Source: Silicimonas sp.
Lineage (GTDB): Bacteria > Pseudomonadota > Alphaproteobacteria > Rhodobacterales > Rhodobacteraceae
Assembly: GCA_022819605.1 (NCBI GenBank)
Contig: JAJEGW010000007.1
Location: 17,640 to 81,639 of the forward strand
Length of the DNA stretch: 64,000 bases
Direction: 5' to 3'
The notes under the pieces are model-generated. The model was not told the origin of the DNA. It did not search any database and saw only the letters and a program-made list of their open reading frames with translations. Below, in pieces: positions 45,906-55,519 of this stretch. The translations under genes were made by a program, and so were the position numbers. Each line of letters opens with the position of its first letter. The stretch's first letter is position 1.

Positions 45906-46966
45906 GCGGCGCTCATCCCGACAAGGTCGCCGGCTACCTGCTGAAACGCGTCCGCCTGCGGCCCGTCGGGGCTTGTCACGACAACTGGCGCCCCCCCGTC
46001 ACCGGCTACGCGGATATCGAGATGCAACGGAATCTCCGCCAGAAGCGGCACGCCGATTTTCGCCGCCTCGGCCGCCACGCCGCCGTGGCCGAAGGTGTGT
46101 TCTTCGTGCCCGCAGTTCGAACAGATGTGGGTTGACATGTTCTCGATCAGTCCGTGGATCGGAACGCCCAGCTGATTGAACATGTCCACCCCCTTGCGGG
46201 CGTCGATCAGCGCCACGTCCTGCGGCGTGGAAACGATGATTGCGCCATCGACGACGGCCTTCTGCGCAAGCGTCATCGGGACGTCGCCCGTGCCGGGCGG
46301 CAGATCGACGATCAACACGTCAAGGGCGCCCCATTGCACCTGCGTCAGCATCTGCTGCAATGCGCCCATCAACATCGGGCCGCGCCAGACAACCGCCTGA
46401 CCTTCCGTAGTCATCAGCCCGATCGACATCATGGTGACGCCGTGGTTGCGCATCGGAAGAATGGTCTTTCCATCCGGGCTTGACGGACGGCCCGAGACGC
46501 CGAGCATTCGTGGCTGTGACGGTCCGTAGACGTCCGCGTCCAAGAGGCCGACGCGCCGCCCCGCCTGCACAAGCGCACAGGCCAGGTTTGCGGAGACGGT
46601 CGACTTTCCGACCCCGCCTTTTCCCGATGCGATCGCTAGAATGCGATCGATGCCGGGTATCTTCTCAGGTCCCTTGGGTTCGGCTCGTGCACTGGGTTTC
46701 AGGTCTGGTGGAGCCTTTTCGGTATGCGCGGTCATGAGGATCGACACATCTTCGGTACCCGGCAGCGCCTTCATCCGTGCCTCCGCATCAGCCCGTACTG
46801 GCTCATACGTCTCCGCAAGCTTTGGATCAATTTCCAGGACGAACCGGATGCGTCCGCCCTCGACGTTCAAGGCACGCACCAGTCCCGCGGCAACGATGTC
46901 GTCGCCGGTTACGGGGTCGCTGACCGACTTCAGTGCACCAAGCACGCTATCTCGAGACAGCGCCAA
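45902..46966 (-). CDS. apbC: Iron-sulfur cluster carrier protein ApbC (Mrp/NBP35)
   Basis: P-loop ATPase of 354 residues that binds and hands over [4Fe-4S] clusters. An N-terminal DUF59/MIP18-like domain (about residues 1-85) precedes the deviant Walker A GKGGVGKST, the LLDADVYGPSQPRMLG switch, DLPPGTGD and the C-terminal CSNCGHEEH motif that holds the cluster. Its place between DUF6494 and lipoate-ligase-like genes, next to the Fe-S-rich formate dehydrogenase region, suits a role in Fe-S maturation. Confidence 0.93.
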   Translation of the reverse strand: MALSRDSVLGALKSVSDPVTGDDIVAAGLVRALNVEGGRIRFVLEIDPKLAETYEPVRADAEARMKALPGTEDVSILMTAHTEKAPPDLKPSARAEPKGPEKIPGIDRILAIASGKGGVGKSTVSANLACALVQAGRRVGLLDADVYGPSQPRMLGVSGRPSSPDGKTILPMRNHGVTMMSIGLMTTEGQAVVWRGPMLMGALQQMLTQVQWGALDVLIVDLPPGTGDVPMTLAQKAVVDGAIIVSTPQDVALIDARKGVDMFNQLGVPIHGLIENMSTHICSNCGHEEHTFGHGGVAAEAAKIGVPLLAEIPLHLDIRVAGDGGAPVVVTSPDGPQADAFQQVAGDLVGMSAA

Positions 46967-46969
46967 GGT

Positions 46970-47161
46970 TCAGTCGTTTTCCACGATGGTGCCTGAGACT
47001 TCGTGATCCAAGGCGAGTTCCTCGATCGTGACCTTGGCCTTGACCGCATAGCTCTTGCCGGCCTCGCCCCTGTCGCGAAGCGCCGTCTCGATCGCCTGTT
47101 GCGAGGTCACTCCCACCTGCTTCAGGAACTTTCTCATAGACATGTTGTAGGAGTCGCTCAT
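46970..47161 (-). CDS. DUF6494 family small protein
   Basis: 63 residues, beginning MSDSYNMSMRKFLKQVGVTSQQAIETALRD. Small soluble family usually upstream of apbC in related genomes. Start fixed by the ribosome-binding site GGAGGAAG; the open frame runs further upstream but without such a site. Ends 3 bases before apbC, so it is the first gene of a four-gene operon. Function unknown. Confidence 0.78.
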   Translation of the reverse strand: MSDSYNMSMRKFLKQVGVTSQQAIETALRDRGEAGKSYAVKAKVTIEELALDHEVSGTIVEND

Positions 47162-47617
47162 CGTGGTTCTTCCTCCAGGTTGCTCGTCCGATTGGGTCCA
47201 TTTGCCTTTGGCTGTGCCGAACCTCGTGCACGACTCGAGGCTGCGTTCAGCGTGAACGGAGCCTAGGTTGATACCGGTTCGATACTGGAATTCAACCCCG
47301 CGTGAATTGTTCGAGGTGACGTACAGGTCCAGAAGTCCGTTGCCGGCATTTCGCCAGGAGCCAGCGAATCGCACCGCGCCTTTTCGTGATTCGACTGCGA
47401 GCCAACCTTCGATTCAAGTACTGAAAACAATTTGCCTTGAAACCGGCACCAGCGATCCCGTATGTTTGCGTTCAGGGTCATGGGGTCGCCTCATGGTGTT
47501 TTGTTGCATTGGCAGTTCCGTCAAGCCAGACGGGCCCCCATTTCTCCGGGGCTTTAGTCGAGTGACCCGCTCAGCGAGAAAATTCCACTCAACCCGAGAA
47601 GTCTTGCAAGAGGCGCC
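47162..47617. other. Divergent intergenic region, no gene seen
   Basis: 456 bases separating the DUF6494 operon from the accessory cytochrome gene. Promoters for both directions are expected here, but I cannot point to a convincing pair of hexamers or an operator. Confidence 0.45.
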
Positions 47618-48370
47618 ATGCTGAAAAGATCCTTGACAGCTGCGTTTCTTCTCTTCGTCAGCGGCGCCAGCCCTGCTTCCGCCGCCGATGATCGTCAGTT
47701 TCGCCTGTCGGTCCCCGACGTGCTGGCCGAGAGCGGATTGATGAAGTACATGTTGCCGCGTTTCACCTTGAAGACCCAGGTACGCGTCGAGCTGGTCTCG
47801 CCCGGGGAGGCGGCAGAAGTCGCATTCGGCGACACCGGTACGCCGGTCTTTACCGGCATGGGCCAGACCTGGTCCATCGACGTCCTCGCGCCAGGACATG
47901 CAGGGGCATCTCGGTTTGCCTCGTGGATAACCGACCAGACCGGGCAAAGCGCGATCACGGGATTCAAGATCGACGGCAATCAGCCGTTCGCCTTGACGGT
48001 CGAGGAAGAGGAGGTTGCTGAAGACCAGTTCTACGACGGTGACAAACTGCGCGGGCAGCAGGTTTCGCGGGTCCATTGCGGCCGCTGCCACGTCACGGCC
48101 CGAGGCGACGAAGGCCTCGGCATCGGTTCGACTCCGTCGTTTTTCGCCTTGCGCAGCTTTGAGGACTGGGACGTGAGGTTCTCGAGCTTCTACGTCCTGA
48201 AACCCCATGGCGCCTTCACGCAGATCGAAGACGTAACGGAGCCATTCCCCGAAGATCTTCCCTCGCCGATTGCGCCACTGGAACTGACCTTGGATGACAT
48301 CGACGCGATCCTGGCCTACGTCGTGAGCCTCGAACCAGCGGCCCTTGGCGCACCCTTGACGGGTCAGTGA
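47618..48370 (+). CDS. Exported c-type cytochrome with N-terminal binding-protein-like region
   Basis: 250 residues with a Sec signal peptide (cleaved after ASA, about residue 22). Residues 25-150 have a periplasmic-binding-protein flavour (VPDVLAESGLMKYMLPRFTLKTQVRVELV, then GTPVFTG). A single haem site C154-G-R-C157-H158 follows, then a helical tail ending LDDIDAILAYVVSLEP, as in c-type cytochromes. Probably a periplasmic electron carrier connected with the formate dehydrogenase. It converges on, and overlaps by 7 bases, the Fe-S protein gene. Confidence 0.75.
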   Translation: MLKRSLTAAFLLFVSGASPASAADDRQFRLSVPDVLAESGLMKYMLPRFTLKTQVRVELVSPGEAAEVAFGDTGTPVFTGMGQTWSIDVLAPGHAGASRFASWITDQTGQSAITGFKIDGNQPFALTVEEEEVAEDQFYDGDKLRGQQVSRVHCGRCHVTARGDEGLGIGSTPSFFALRSFEDWDVRFSSFYVLKPHGAFTQIEDVTEPFPEDLPSPIAPLELTLDDIDAILAYVVSLEPAALGAPLTGQ

Positions 48371-50376
48371 TCGCGACGTTTCGACAGGTAGTCGTCGGTG
48401 GTTCGGATCCGCGGCCGCTCGCCCGCGGCCATTGGGCTGTCCTCGCTCAGGAACTGGGATTTCACCCGGCAATCGTCGCACATCTGGATCATTCTCAGCG
48501 CACCCTCTCCCTGGTACATCGAGTGCGAGGAAAGTCTCTCGGTAATGCGCTCGATGGTGGACTTTGAACCGAACAGGCTGCCGCATTCAATGCAGGCGAA
48601 CGGCTCCTCCTCGTTCAAGACCACCTGAGACAATGCCTCGTCGCCAAGATTGAACCGAGGCACGAGTGCAATGGCATCTTCGGGACAGATGCTGGCACAA
48701 AGCCCGCATTGCAGGCAGGCATCCTCCTGAAACCGGAGCTGAGGCAGGTCGGGATTGTCGCCAAGTGCGCCGGAAGGGCAAAGCGACACGCAGGAGAGGC
48801 AGAGCGTGCACGCGTCCGCATTGACCGAAATCACGCCGTAAGGGGCACGGTCTGGCAACGGAATCGGCTCGCCAGCGTCCGGGCGCAGTGCCTTCGCTGC
48901 CTGCCGGGCGATCTGCCGACGCGTCCCCATGGGACGGATCGGCTTGGTCAGCGCGGATGGAACCTCTGAACCGAACAGCGAGTCTGACAGCGCGTCAGCG
49001 TCAGCGGTGTCGATCAAGGCCAACCTGTTGCCGACAACCGCCTCGGTCAGGGCGATCTCATGCTCCAATACCGATCGGTCGGCCCCGGGTCCGGGCACGA
49101 TGGCCACGGCGGCAAAACCGGCCGCAAGCGCGGCGAGGGCCTCTGCATGCCCGAAAGCGCCGACCGCCGGCATTTCCATCGGCACGACATCGGCCGGCAG
49201 GCCCCGGCCATGCCGTGCAGAAAGACGGATCAGTTCAGAACCGTGCTCGTCCACGACCAGCAGCCTTGGATCGGTTCCGCCAGCGCCAAGAAAGGCCTTC
49301 GCCAGCGTCTGGATCCGAAGGAACGAATGTTCGACCGGAGGCGCATCGTACGAAATCGCGCCGGACGGGCAGAGCGAGGAGCAGGCGCCGCACCCTGCAC
49401 AAACCATCGGGTCAACGGTGACGTGTTCGCCGTCGGGAGAGATTGCCCCGGTCGGACATGCGTCCAGGCAACGCGAACACCCTACCTGACCGGCCCGCGA
49501 ATGGGCGCAGAGGATCGGCTCGACACGAGCATAAAGCGGCTTTTCGAATGTGCCGATCAGCTTTGCCGCATCGAATACCGCGCCCATGGACGCCGTTACG
49601 CTGCCTGGGTCGGCGCGCAGGTAGCCTTCCCGCTTTTCATGGGCGGAAAAGAGCGGGGTCTGCCCGCCGAGATCGAGAATGATGTCGCACTCCGAATGTG
49701 CGCCGTTGCGAGGTTCGGTCCATCGCCAGTTGCCGCGCCCGCCTGGCTGAATTCGGCAGAACGCGTCGAACGACACCTTGAATTCACCCAGGGCCCCGGA
49801 CGCTTTCCTGATCCGCCCCCTGATCACGTCGAACTCTCGTTCCGGAGGCGGGTCGCTGTCGTCCAGTTGCAAGACCGTGACGGCGTGCGTGTCCGCAAGG
49901 CGCCGGGCGGCGTCAAACGCGACATCGCCGCTCCCGATGACCAGGCAAACGCCCTCGGACACCACGTCGACGGCCTTGGTCAGCGCCGCAGGCATCGTGG
50001 CCGCTGCGACCAGCGCGGCCATCTTGGGGCCGGTGTCATTGTCGTCATCCGTCCAGCCGGCCCGGTCCCGGAGGTCGAGGAATGAAGGCACCTCGGCCTC
50101 CAGCTCCTCGGCAAGCTCCTCGAAGAACCGCATTTCCTGCCCGCAGCAGATCGTGCAGCCGCCCTCCGCAATTGCCTGTGCCGCGATTTCCGCCTGCTCG
50201 GTGCAAAGCGAGGTATGGACCGGAGAGCACTCAGCCCCGGTCGCGGCCTCGATCACCGCAGGCTGCAGTCGTTGCGATTTCGCGCAGTCGCAAAGGACCA
50301 GCTTGTTGGCCAAGGTCTTCCCCTTCCCCGACAATCGGCCGGTGACGGACTCACGTCCTGCGGCCAGACTAGACAT
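48364..50376 (-). CDS. Multi-cluster 4Fe-4S protein of the formate dehydrogenase region
   Basis: 670 residues, cytoplasmic, without membrane segments. The first 130 residues contain Cys-rich LVLCDCAKSQ and GGCTICCGQEM; residues 140-290 look like a nucleotide-binding region (CLVIGSGDVAFDAARRLADTHAV). Four ferredoxin-type motifs follow: CSRCLDACPTGAI, CAGCGACSSLCPSGAI, CTLCLSCVSLCPSGAL and CLQCGLCASICPEDAI, then CIECG and CDDCR near the end. This resembles heterodisulfide-reductase-like and DsrL-like electron-transfer proteins, and appears next to formate dehydrogenase genes in related genomes. It is transcribed divergently from DUF3305. Confidence 0.8.
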   Translation of the reverse strand: MSSLAAGRESVTGRLSGKGKTLANKLVLCDCAKSQRLQPAVIEAATGAECSPVHTSLCTEQAEIAAQAIAEGGCTICCGQEMRFFEELAEELEAEVPSFLDLRDRAGWTDDDNDTGPKMAALVAAATMPAALTKAVDVVSEGVCLVIGSGDVAFDAARRLADTHAVTVLQLDDSDPPPEREFDVIRGRIRKASGALGEFKVSFDAFCRIQPGGRGNWRWTEPRNGAHSECDIILDLGGQTPLFSAHEKREGYLRADPGSVTASMGAVFDAAKLIGTFEKPLYARVEPILCAHSRAGQVGCSRCLDACPTGAISPDGEHVTVDPMVCAGCGACSSLCPSGAISYDAPPVEHSFLRIQTLAKAFLGAGGTDPRLLVVDEHGSELIRLSARHGRGLPADVVPMEMPAVGAFGHAEALAALAAGFAAVAIVPGPGADRSVLEHEIALTEAVVGNRLALIDTADADALSDSLFGSEVPSALTKPIRPMGTRRQIARQAAKALRPDAGEPIPLPDRAPYGVISVNADACTLCLSCVSLCPSGALGDNPDLPQLRFQEDACLQCGLCASICPEDAIALVPRFNLGDEALSQVVLNEEEPFACIECGSLFGSKSTIERITERLSSHSMYQGEGALRMIQMCDDCRVKSQFLSEDSPMAAGERPRIRTTDDYLSKRRDH

Positions 50377-50442
50377 GTTTGGTCCTGAACGTAAACTGCG
50401 GTTGACAGGCTACTTGAGCGCACGAGAAACACGCGAGGGCAA

Positions 50443-51003
50443 ATGTACATCAATCCGGCGAAATACGAGGCCTTGCCCCTCGGGGTGGTTCTGCGCAGGG
50501 CGCCGGGAGTGACCCGCTGGAAAAAATGGTCCTGGAAGGCGGTTGCGGTCCTGCCGGGCGCGGGAACGGCCGACTGGCGGGAAATGCGGCGGCAGGGCGA
50601 TTGGGTCGAATATCATGCGGCTACCGTTTCGCTGGACCTTCACGGCGCAGAGACCGAAGCATACAAGAACGCGCTGTCCGACAGCCCGCCAAGCGTCTTC
50701 GTCGTCTTGCGCCCGGAAGAAGGCTCCGATGGCGAACGGCCATCCGTCTTGCTGGTCACGGCATCGCCGTACGAGGCGCAGGACTACGCCGACAGCGGTG
50801 AGGAAATCGTCGAAAAGGTGCCGATGCCTCCGGGACTTGTCGCCTGGGTGCGGGACTTCGTCGAGCAGCATCACGTCGAAGAGAAATTCGTGAAGCGCAA
50901 GCGAGACAGGAAACGCGTCGACCTGGTCGAAGACGGCGTTGGCGACGTGCGCATACAGCAGGACACCGATGTCTATCGCGCGCCGAAGAGGCGTCTGCAA
51001 TGA
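50443..51003 (+). CDS. DUF3305 family protein
   Basis: 186 residues, typical of the DUF3305 family that accompanies formate dehydrogenase genes in alphaproteobacteria: PLGVVLRRAPGVTRWKKWSWKAVAVLPG near the N-terminus and a Lys-rich tail (EEKFVKRKRDRKRVD). A perfect -35-like TTGACA lies at 50402-50407, with no good -10. The stop overlaps the DUF3306 ATG by 4 bases. Presumed assembly factor; activity unknown. Confidence 0.85.
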   Translation: MYINPAKYEALPLGVVLRRAPGVTRWKKWSWKAVAVLPGAGTADWREMRRQGDWVEYHAATVSLDLHGAETEAYKNALSDSPPSVFVVLRPEEGSDGERPSVLLVTASPYEAQDYADSGEEIVEKVPMPPGLVAWVRDFVEQHHVEEKFVKRKRDRKRVDLVEDGVGDVRIQQDTDVYRAPKRRLQ

Positions 51004-51611
51004 GCGACTTCTGGGAACGCCGGAAGGACGCGGTACGGGCTGAAGAGGCTGCCGAGGAAGAAGCGAAGATTGCCGCCGAGGAGGCAGAAGAACAGGCCAG
51101 GCTCGAGCAGATGCCAGACGAAGAAGTTCTCAAGGAACTCGAACTGCCCGATCCAGACAGCCTGGCCGAGGGCGATGACTTCTCGGTCTTCCTGAAGAAG
51201 ACCGTTCCGGAACGCATCCGCCTTCGCGCGCTCCGCCGGCTTTGGACAACGAACCCGGTACTCGCCAACCTCGACGGCCTCATCGAATACGGCGAGGACT
51301 TCACCGACGCGGCAACCGTCATCGAGAACCTGCAAACCGCCTACCGGGTCGGCGAAGGCATGGCCCGGCACGTCACGGCAATGGCCGAACAGTCGCAGAC
51401 AGCAAGCGAGGAGGAAGAACCTGCGGCGAACGAATCGGAAACGGAAGATTCGGCCGATATCGACGCGGACGAAAAACCCGACAATTTACCTCGGGAACAG
51501 ATCGCTCCGGAAATCGAAAAAGATGAACAAAATTCGCGAATTGTCGCCGAAGAAGACGAAAGAAGTGGTTTCAAACCGCGCCGCATGAGCTATCATTTCG
51601 ATGAAGCCTAA
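51000..51611 (+). CDS. DUF3306 family protein
   Basis: 203 residues, highly charged. The first 45 residues are an acidic coiled-coil (SDFWERRKDAVRAEEAAEEE), then LRALRRLWTTNPVLANLDGLIEYGEDFTD, the conserved core of DUF3306, and an acidic, low-complexity tail. Overlaps DUF3305 by 4 bases. Both families are found next to the formate dehydrogenase chaperone and subunit genes; a maturation role is inferred from that. Confidence 0.85.
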   Translation: MSDFWERRKDAVRAEEAAEEEAKIAAEEAEEQARLEQMPDEEVLKELELPDPDSLAEGDDFSVFLKKTVPERIRLRALRRLWTTNPVLANLDGLIEYGEDFTDAATVIENLQTAYRVGEGMARHVTAMAEQSQTASEEEEPAANESETEDSADIDADEKPDNLPREQIAPEIEKDEQNSRIVAEEDERSGFKPRRMSYHFDEA

Positions 51612-51639
51612 GCCGTCAAAGCGAGGGTAACCAGTTTCG

Positions 51640-52248
51640 ATGAACGCAATGGATCGAGCCATTGAAGTCCCTGAAGAGGATCGTCTCCGCGCTGACCTCT
51701 ACAATTTCCTCGGCCTGATCCTTGCCCGCCCTCCCGACCAGCTGCTTCTTGACCAGACTTCCGGACTGTCCGGCGACGCCACCGAGATTGGCCAGGCCAT
51801 CGGCGCGCTGGCCACGATTGCGCGGCGCTCCAATCCCAAGAGCGTGGAATCGGAGTTCAACCGGCTGTTCATCGGTCTCGGGCGGGGCGAATTGCTGCCG
51901 TACGCCAGCTTCTACATGACGGGCTTCTTGAACGAGAAGCCGCTGGCGTCGCTGCGCGGCGACCTGGCGACGCACGGCATTGCAAGATCGGAAAACGTGT
52001 TCGAACCGGAAGACAACATCGCGTCTCTGATGGAAGTGATGGGTGCGCTGATCATCGGAAGATTCGGGGCGCCGACTCCGCTGGACGTGCAGCGGGATTT
52101 TTTCAACCGGCACATCGCTCCCTGGGCATGCCACTGCTTTACGGATCTCGAAGCGGCAAAGAGTTCGGTTCTGTACGCGGCAGTAGGTCGGCTCGGGCGA
52201 TTGTTCATGGAAATTGAAACCGAAGGGTTTCGTCTCAGCGCCGCCTGA
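51640..52248 (+). CDS. TorD-like molybdoenzyme chaperone
   Basis: 202-residue all-helical chaperone of the TorD/DmsD/NarJ group, with LRADLYNFLGLILARPPD at the start, EFNRLFIGLGRGELLPYASFYMTGFLNEKPLASLR and the C-terminal DFFNRHIAPWACHCFTDLE. Such proteins bind the Tat signal of the molybdenum subunit and keep it from export until the cofactor is inserted. It lies directly ahead of the Tat-signal genes for a small protein and the alpha subunit. Confidence 0.88.
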   Translation: MNAMDRAIEVPEEDRLRADLYNFLGLILARPPDQLLLDQTSGLSGDATEIGQAIGALATIARRSNPKSVESEFNRLFIGLGRGELLPYASFYMTGFLNEKPLASLRGDLATHGIARSENVFEPEDNIASLMEVMGALIIGRFGAPTPLDVQRDFFNRHIAPWACHCFTDLEAAKSSVLYAAVGRLGRLFMEIETEGFRLSAA

Positions 52249-52306
52249 GGCGCAAAAAACCAATCTGGCGATCTGTCGCCAGGGCGAAAGGAAGGAGGAC
52301 TATCAC

Positions 52307-52495
52307 ATGACCGACAAACCCGAAGAGGGCACCAGCCGTCGGGATTTCCTGAAAATGGCGGGAACGGGCGCACCGGTTGCGGCCGTTGTCATCGCCTCAG
52401 GTACATCGGCGGAAGCGGCCCAGCCTGACCTGTCGTCAGACAGGCTTCAGGACACGGCGCATACCCGCGCATACTACGACAGCGCCCGGTTCTAG
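52307..52495 (+). CDS. Small Tat-signal protein of the formate dehydrogenase cluster
   Basis: 62 residues, almost wholly a signal sequence: MTDKPEEGTSRRDFLKMAGTGAPVAAVV has the SRRDFLK twin-arginine motif and a hydrophobic core, and the mature part is only about 30 residues ending TRAYYDSARF. Start fixed by GAAGGAGGAC. Small proteins of this type precede the alpha subunit in related clusters; it may be a membrane-anchored or periplasmic partner of the enzyme. Function not known. Confidence 0.8.
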   Translation: MTDKPEEGTSRRDFLKMAGTGAPVAAVVIASGTSAEAAQPDLSSDRLQDTAHTRAYYDSARF

Positions 52496-52610
52496 GACCG
52501 GACCCTGCAGCCACTGCCCGGCCTCGGTTGCGTGACGCCCACTGGCCGGCGCATTCGGAAACAACCCAGCACGCATGCGGAACTGCCCGCAGCAAGCAAG
52601 GGAGAATGAC

Positions 52611-55505
52611 ATGCTAAGGAAAAAGACCAACGGGATTGCGCGACGCTCCCAGCGGACTGGCATCCTGAACCAAGTCGCCGAGACATTCATTGACCGGCGC
52701 ACTTTCCTCAGAAATTCAGGTCTCGCGATCGGCGGATTGACGGCAATCGCTGCCACCGGCGGTTCGGTCATGAAAGCCGAAGCCGCGACCGGCACCGGAG
52801 CGGTCGAGCTGCGCAAATCCGTTTGCACGCACTGCTCGGTCGGCTGCTCGGTCATCGCCGAAGTGCAGAACGGCGTCTGGACCGGCCAGGAGCCCGGATG
52901 GGACAGCCCGTTCAATCTCGGTGCCCACTGCGCCAAGGGCGCGGCGGTCCGCGAACACGCCAACGGCGAGCGGCGGCTGAAGTACCCGATGAAGAAGGAG
53001 AACGGCGAGTGGGTTCGCATCTCCTGGGAACAGGCCATCAACGAGATTGGCGATGGCATGATGAAGATCCGGGGCGAAAGCGGACCGGACAGCGTCTACT
53101 GGCTGGGATCGGCCAAGCACAACAACGAGCAGGCCTACCTGTTCCGCAAGTTCGCCGCCTACTGGGGCACGAACAACGTCGACCACCAGGCGCGGATCTG
53201 CCATTCCACGACGGTTGCAGGTGTTGCGAACACATGGGGCTACGGCGCCATGACCAACAGCTACAACGACATCCACAACTCAAGGGCGATCTTCCTGATC
53301 GGCGGCAACCCTGCCGAGGCGCACCCGGTTTCGCTCCTGCACGTCCTCAGGGCGAAGGAGCAGAACAACGCGCCCCTGATCGTCTGCGATCCGCGCTTTA
53401 CGCGCACCGCGGCCCATGCTGACGAATACGTCCGCTTCCGGCCCGGCACGGACGTCCCCCTGATTTGGGGCATCCTCTGGCACATCTTCGAGAACGGATG
53501 GGAAGACACGGAGTTCATCCGGACCCGGGTCTGGGGAATGGACCAGATTCGGGAGGAAGTGGCCAAGTGGACGCCCGAGGAAGTCGAGCGCGTCACCGGC
53601 ACTCCAGGTTCGCAGCTTCGCCGCGTGGCCTTTACGATGGTCAACAACCGGCCGGGCACCGTGATCTGGTGCATGGGCGGCACCCAGCACACCAACGGCA
53701 ACAACAACACGCGGGCCTACTGCGTGCTGCAGCTTGCCCTTGGAAACATGGGCACCACGGGCGGCGGCACCAACATCTTCCGCGGCCACGACAACGTGCA
53801 GGGCGCCACCGACCTCGGCGTGCTTTCCCACACGCTCCCGGGCTACTACGGCCTGTCGGCCGGATCCTGGGCGCACTGGGCGCGGGTCTGGGGCGAGGAT
53901 CTTGACTGGCTCAAGAACCAGTTCGCCACTGTCAAGGGGGCGGACGGCAAGGACAAGAACCTGATGAACCTGACCGGCATCCCGGTCAGCCGCTGGATCG
54001 ACGGCGTTCTTGAAGACCCGGACAACACGGACAACCCCGACAGGGTTCGCGACATGGTGCTTTGGGGTCATGCTCCGAATTCCCAGACGCGGTTGAAGGA
54101 GATGAAGACCGCGATGGAGATGCTGGACATGCTGGTCGTCATCGATCCGTATCCAACCGTTTCTGCCGTGCTTCACGACCGGACCGACGGGGTTTACCTG
54201 CTGCCCGCGTGCACGCAGTTCGAAACCCACGGCTCGGTCACCGCCTCGAACCGGTCGCTCCAGTGGCGCGAGAAGGTTGTAGACCCGATCTTCGAATCCA
54301 AGACGGATCAGGAGATCATCGGCCTCTTTGCCCAGAAGTTTGGCTGGCACGACCGCTTCTTCCGCAACATCGCGATCGAAGCGGACGGCGTGACCCCGAA
54401 CATCGAGGACACGACCCGCGAGTTCAATTCGGGGATGTGGACGGTCGGCTACACTGGCCAAAGCCCGGAGCGGATCAAGCTCCACATGGCCAACCAGCAC
54501 ACGTTCGACAAGACGACGCTCAGGGCGGTCGGCGGACCGGCTGACGGGGACTTCTACGGAATGCCATGGCCTTGCTGGGGCACTGCCGAGATGAACCATC
54601 CTGGCACGCCGAACCTCTACGACATGTCCAGGCCGGTCGCCGACGGCGGCTTGTGCTTCCGTGCCCGCTTCGGCGTCGAACGGGACGGCGAAAACCTGCT
54701 GGCCGAGGGCGTGTTCAATCCGGGTTCGGAAATCCAGGACGGCTATCCCGAGTTCACCATGCAAATGCTGATGGACCTGGGCTGGGACGGCGACCTGACA
54801 GCCGAGGAACGTGCCGCCATTGACGCGGTGGCAGGTCCCAAGACCAACTGGAAGACCGACCTCTCCGGAGGCATCCAGCGGGTCGCCATCAAGCACGGCT
54901 GCGCGCCCTTCGGGAACGCGAAAGCCCGTGCGGTTGTCTGGACCTTCCCGGATCCGGTGCCGCTGCACCGCGAGCCGCTCTACACGAACCGGCGGGATCT
55001 CGTGGAGGACTATCCGACCTACGAGGACCGCAAGTTCTATCGCCTTCCGACGATGTACGCGTCGATCCAGAAGAACGACTTCTCCAAGGAGTACCCGTTG
55101 ATCCTGACTTCGGGTCGTCTGGTCGAATACGAAGGCGGCGGCGACGAGAGCCGGTCCAACCCGTGGCTCGCCGAACTGCAGCAGGACATGTTCGTCGAGA
55201 TCAACCCGAGGGACGCCAACGACCTGGGCGTTCGCGACGGTGCGCAGGTCTGGCTGGAAGGCGCAGAAGGCGCAAGGGTCAAGGTGATGGCCATGGTCAC
55301 GATGAGGGTAGGCGAAGGCGTGGTCTTCATGCCCTTCCACTTCGGCGGCCAATTCGAAGGCGAGGACCAGCGCGGCAAGTACCCGGAAGGGGCCGACCCC
55401 TACGTTCTGGGCGAAAGCAGCAACACCGCGCAGACCTACGGCTATGATTCGGTAACCCAGATGCAGGAGACCAAGTGCACTCTCTGCAAGATCTGGTCAG
55501 CGTAA
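52611..55505 (+). CDS. fdhA: Formate dehydrogenase alpha subunit (molybdopterin, Cys type)
   Basis: Catalytic subunit oxidising formate to CO2, 964 residues. A Tat signal contains RRTFLR (residues 29-34). The first [4Fe-4S] cluster ligands are C72, C75, C79 and C107. The molybdenum ligand is C197 (HQARICHST), encoded by TGC where FdnG-type enzymes use selenocysteine, next to H198. The C-terminal molybdopterin-binding domain includes PLILTSGRLVEYEGGGDESRSNPW and AQTYGYDSVTQMQETKC. With the beta and gamma subunits it forms a membrane-bound, periplasm-facing complex. Confidence 0.95.
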   Translation: MLRKKTNGIARRSQRTGILNQVAETFIDRRTFLRNSGLAIGGLTAIAATGGSVMKAEAATGTGAVELRKSVCTHCSVGCSVIAEVQNGVWTGQEPGWDSPFNLGAHCAKGAAVREHANGERRLKYPMKKENGEWVRISWEQAINEIGDGMMKIRGESGPDSVYWLGSAKHNNEQAYLFRKFAAYWGTNNVDHQARICHSTTVAGVANTWGYGAMTNSYNDIHNSRAIFLIGGNPAEAHPVSLLHVLRAKEQNNAPLIVCDPRFTRTAAHADEYVRFRPGTDVPLIWGILWHIFENGWEDTEFIRTRVWGMDQIREEVAKWTPEEVERVTGTPGSQLRRVAFTMVNNRPGTVIWCMGGTQHTNGNNNTRAYCVLQLALGNMGTTGGGTNIFRGHDNVQGATDLGVLSHTLPGYYGLSAGSWAHWARVWGEDLDWLKNQFATVKGADGKDKNLMNLTGIPVSRWIDGVLEDPDNTDNPDRVRDMVLWGHAPNSQTRLKEMKTAMEMLDMLVVIDPYPTVSAVLHDRTDGVYLLPACTQFETHGSVTASNRSLQWREKVVDPIFESKTDQEIIGLFAQKFGWHDRFFRNIAIEADGVTPNIEDTTREFNSGMWTVGYTGQSPERIKLHMANQHTFDKTTLRAVGGPADGDFYGMPWPCWGTAEMNHPGTPNLYDMSRPVADGGLCFRARFGVERDGENLLAEGVFNPGSEIQDGYPEFTMQMLMDLGWDGDLTAEERAAIDAVAGPKTNWKTDLSGGIQRVAIKHGCAPFGNAKARAVVWTFPDPVPLHREPLYTNRRDLVEDYPTYEDRKFYRLPTMYASIQKNDFSKEYPLILTSGRLVEYEGGGDESRSNPWLAELQQDMFVEINPRDANDLGVRDGAQVWLEGAEGARVKVMAMVTMRVGEGVVFMPFHFGGQFEGEDQRGKYPEGADPYVLGESSNTAQTYGYDSVTQMQETKCTLCKIWSA

Positions 55506-55519
55506 GGAGGAAATGAGAC

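Noticed and set aside
53280..55352. 690-codon open frame opposite fdhA
   Set aside because: Pure antisense of a conserved GC-rich gene, with no recognisable motifs.
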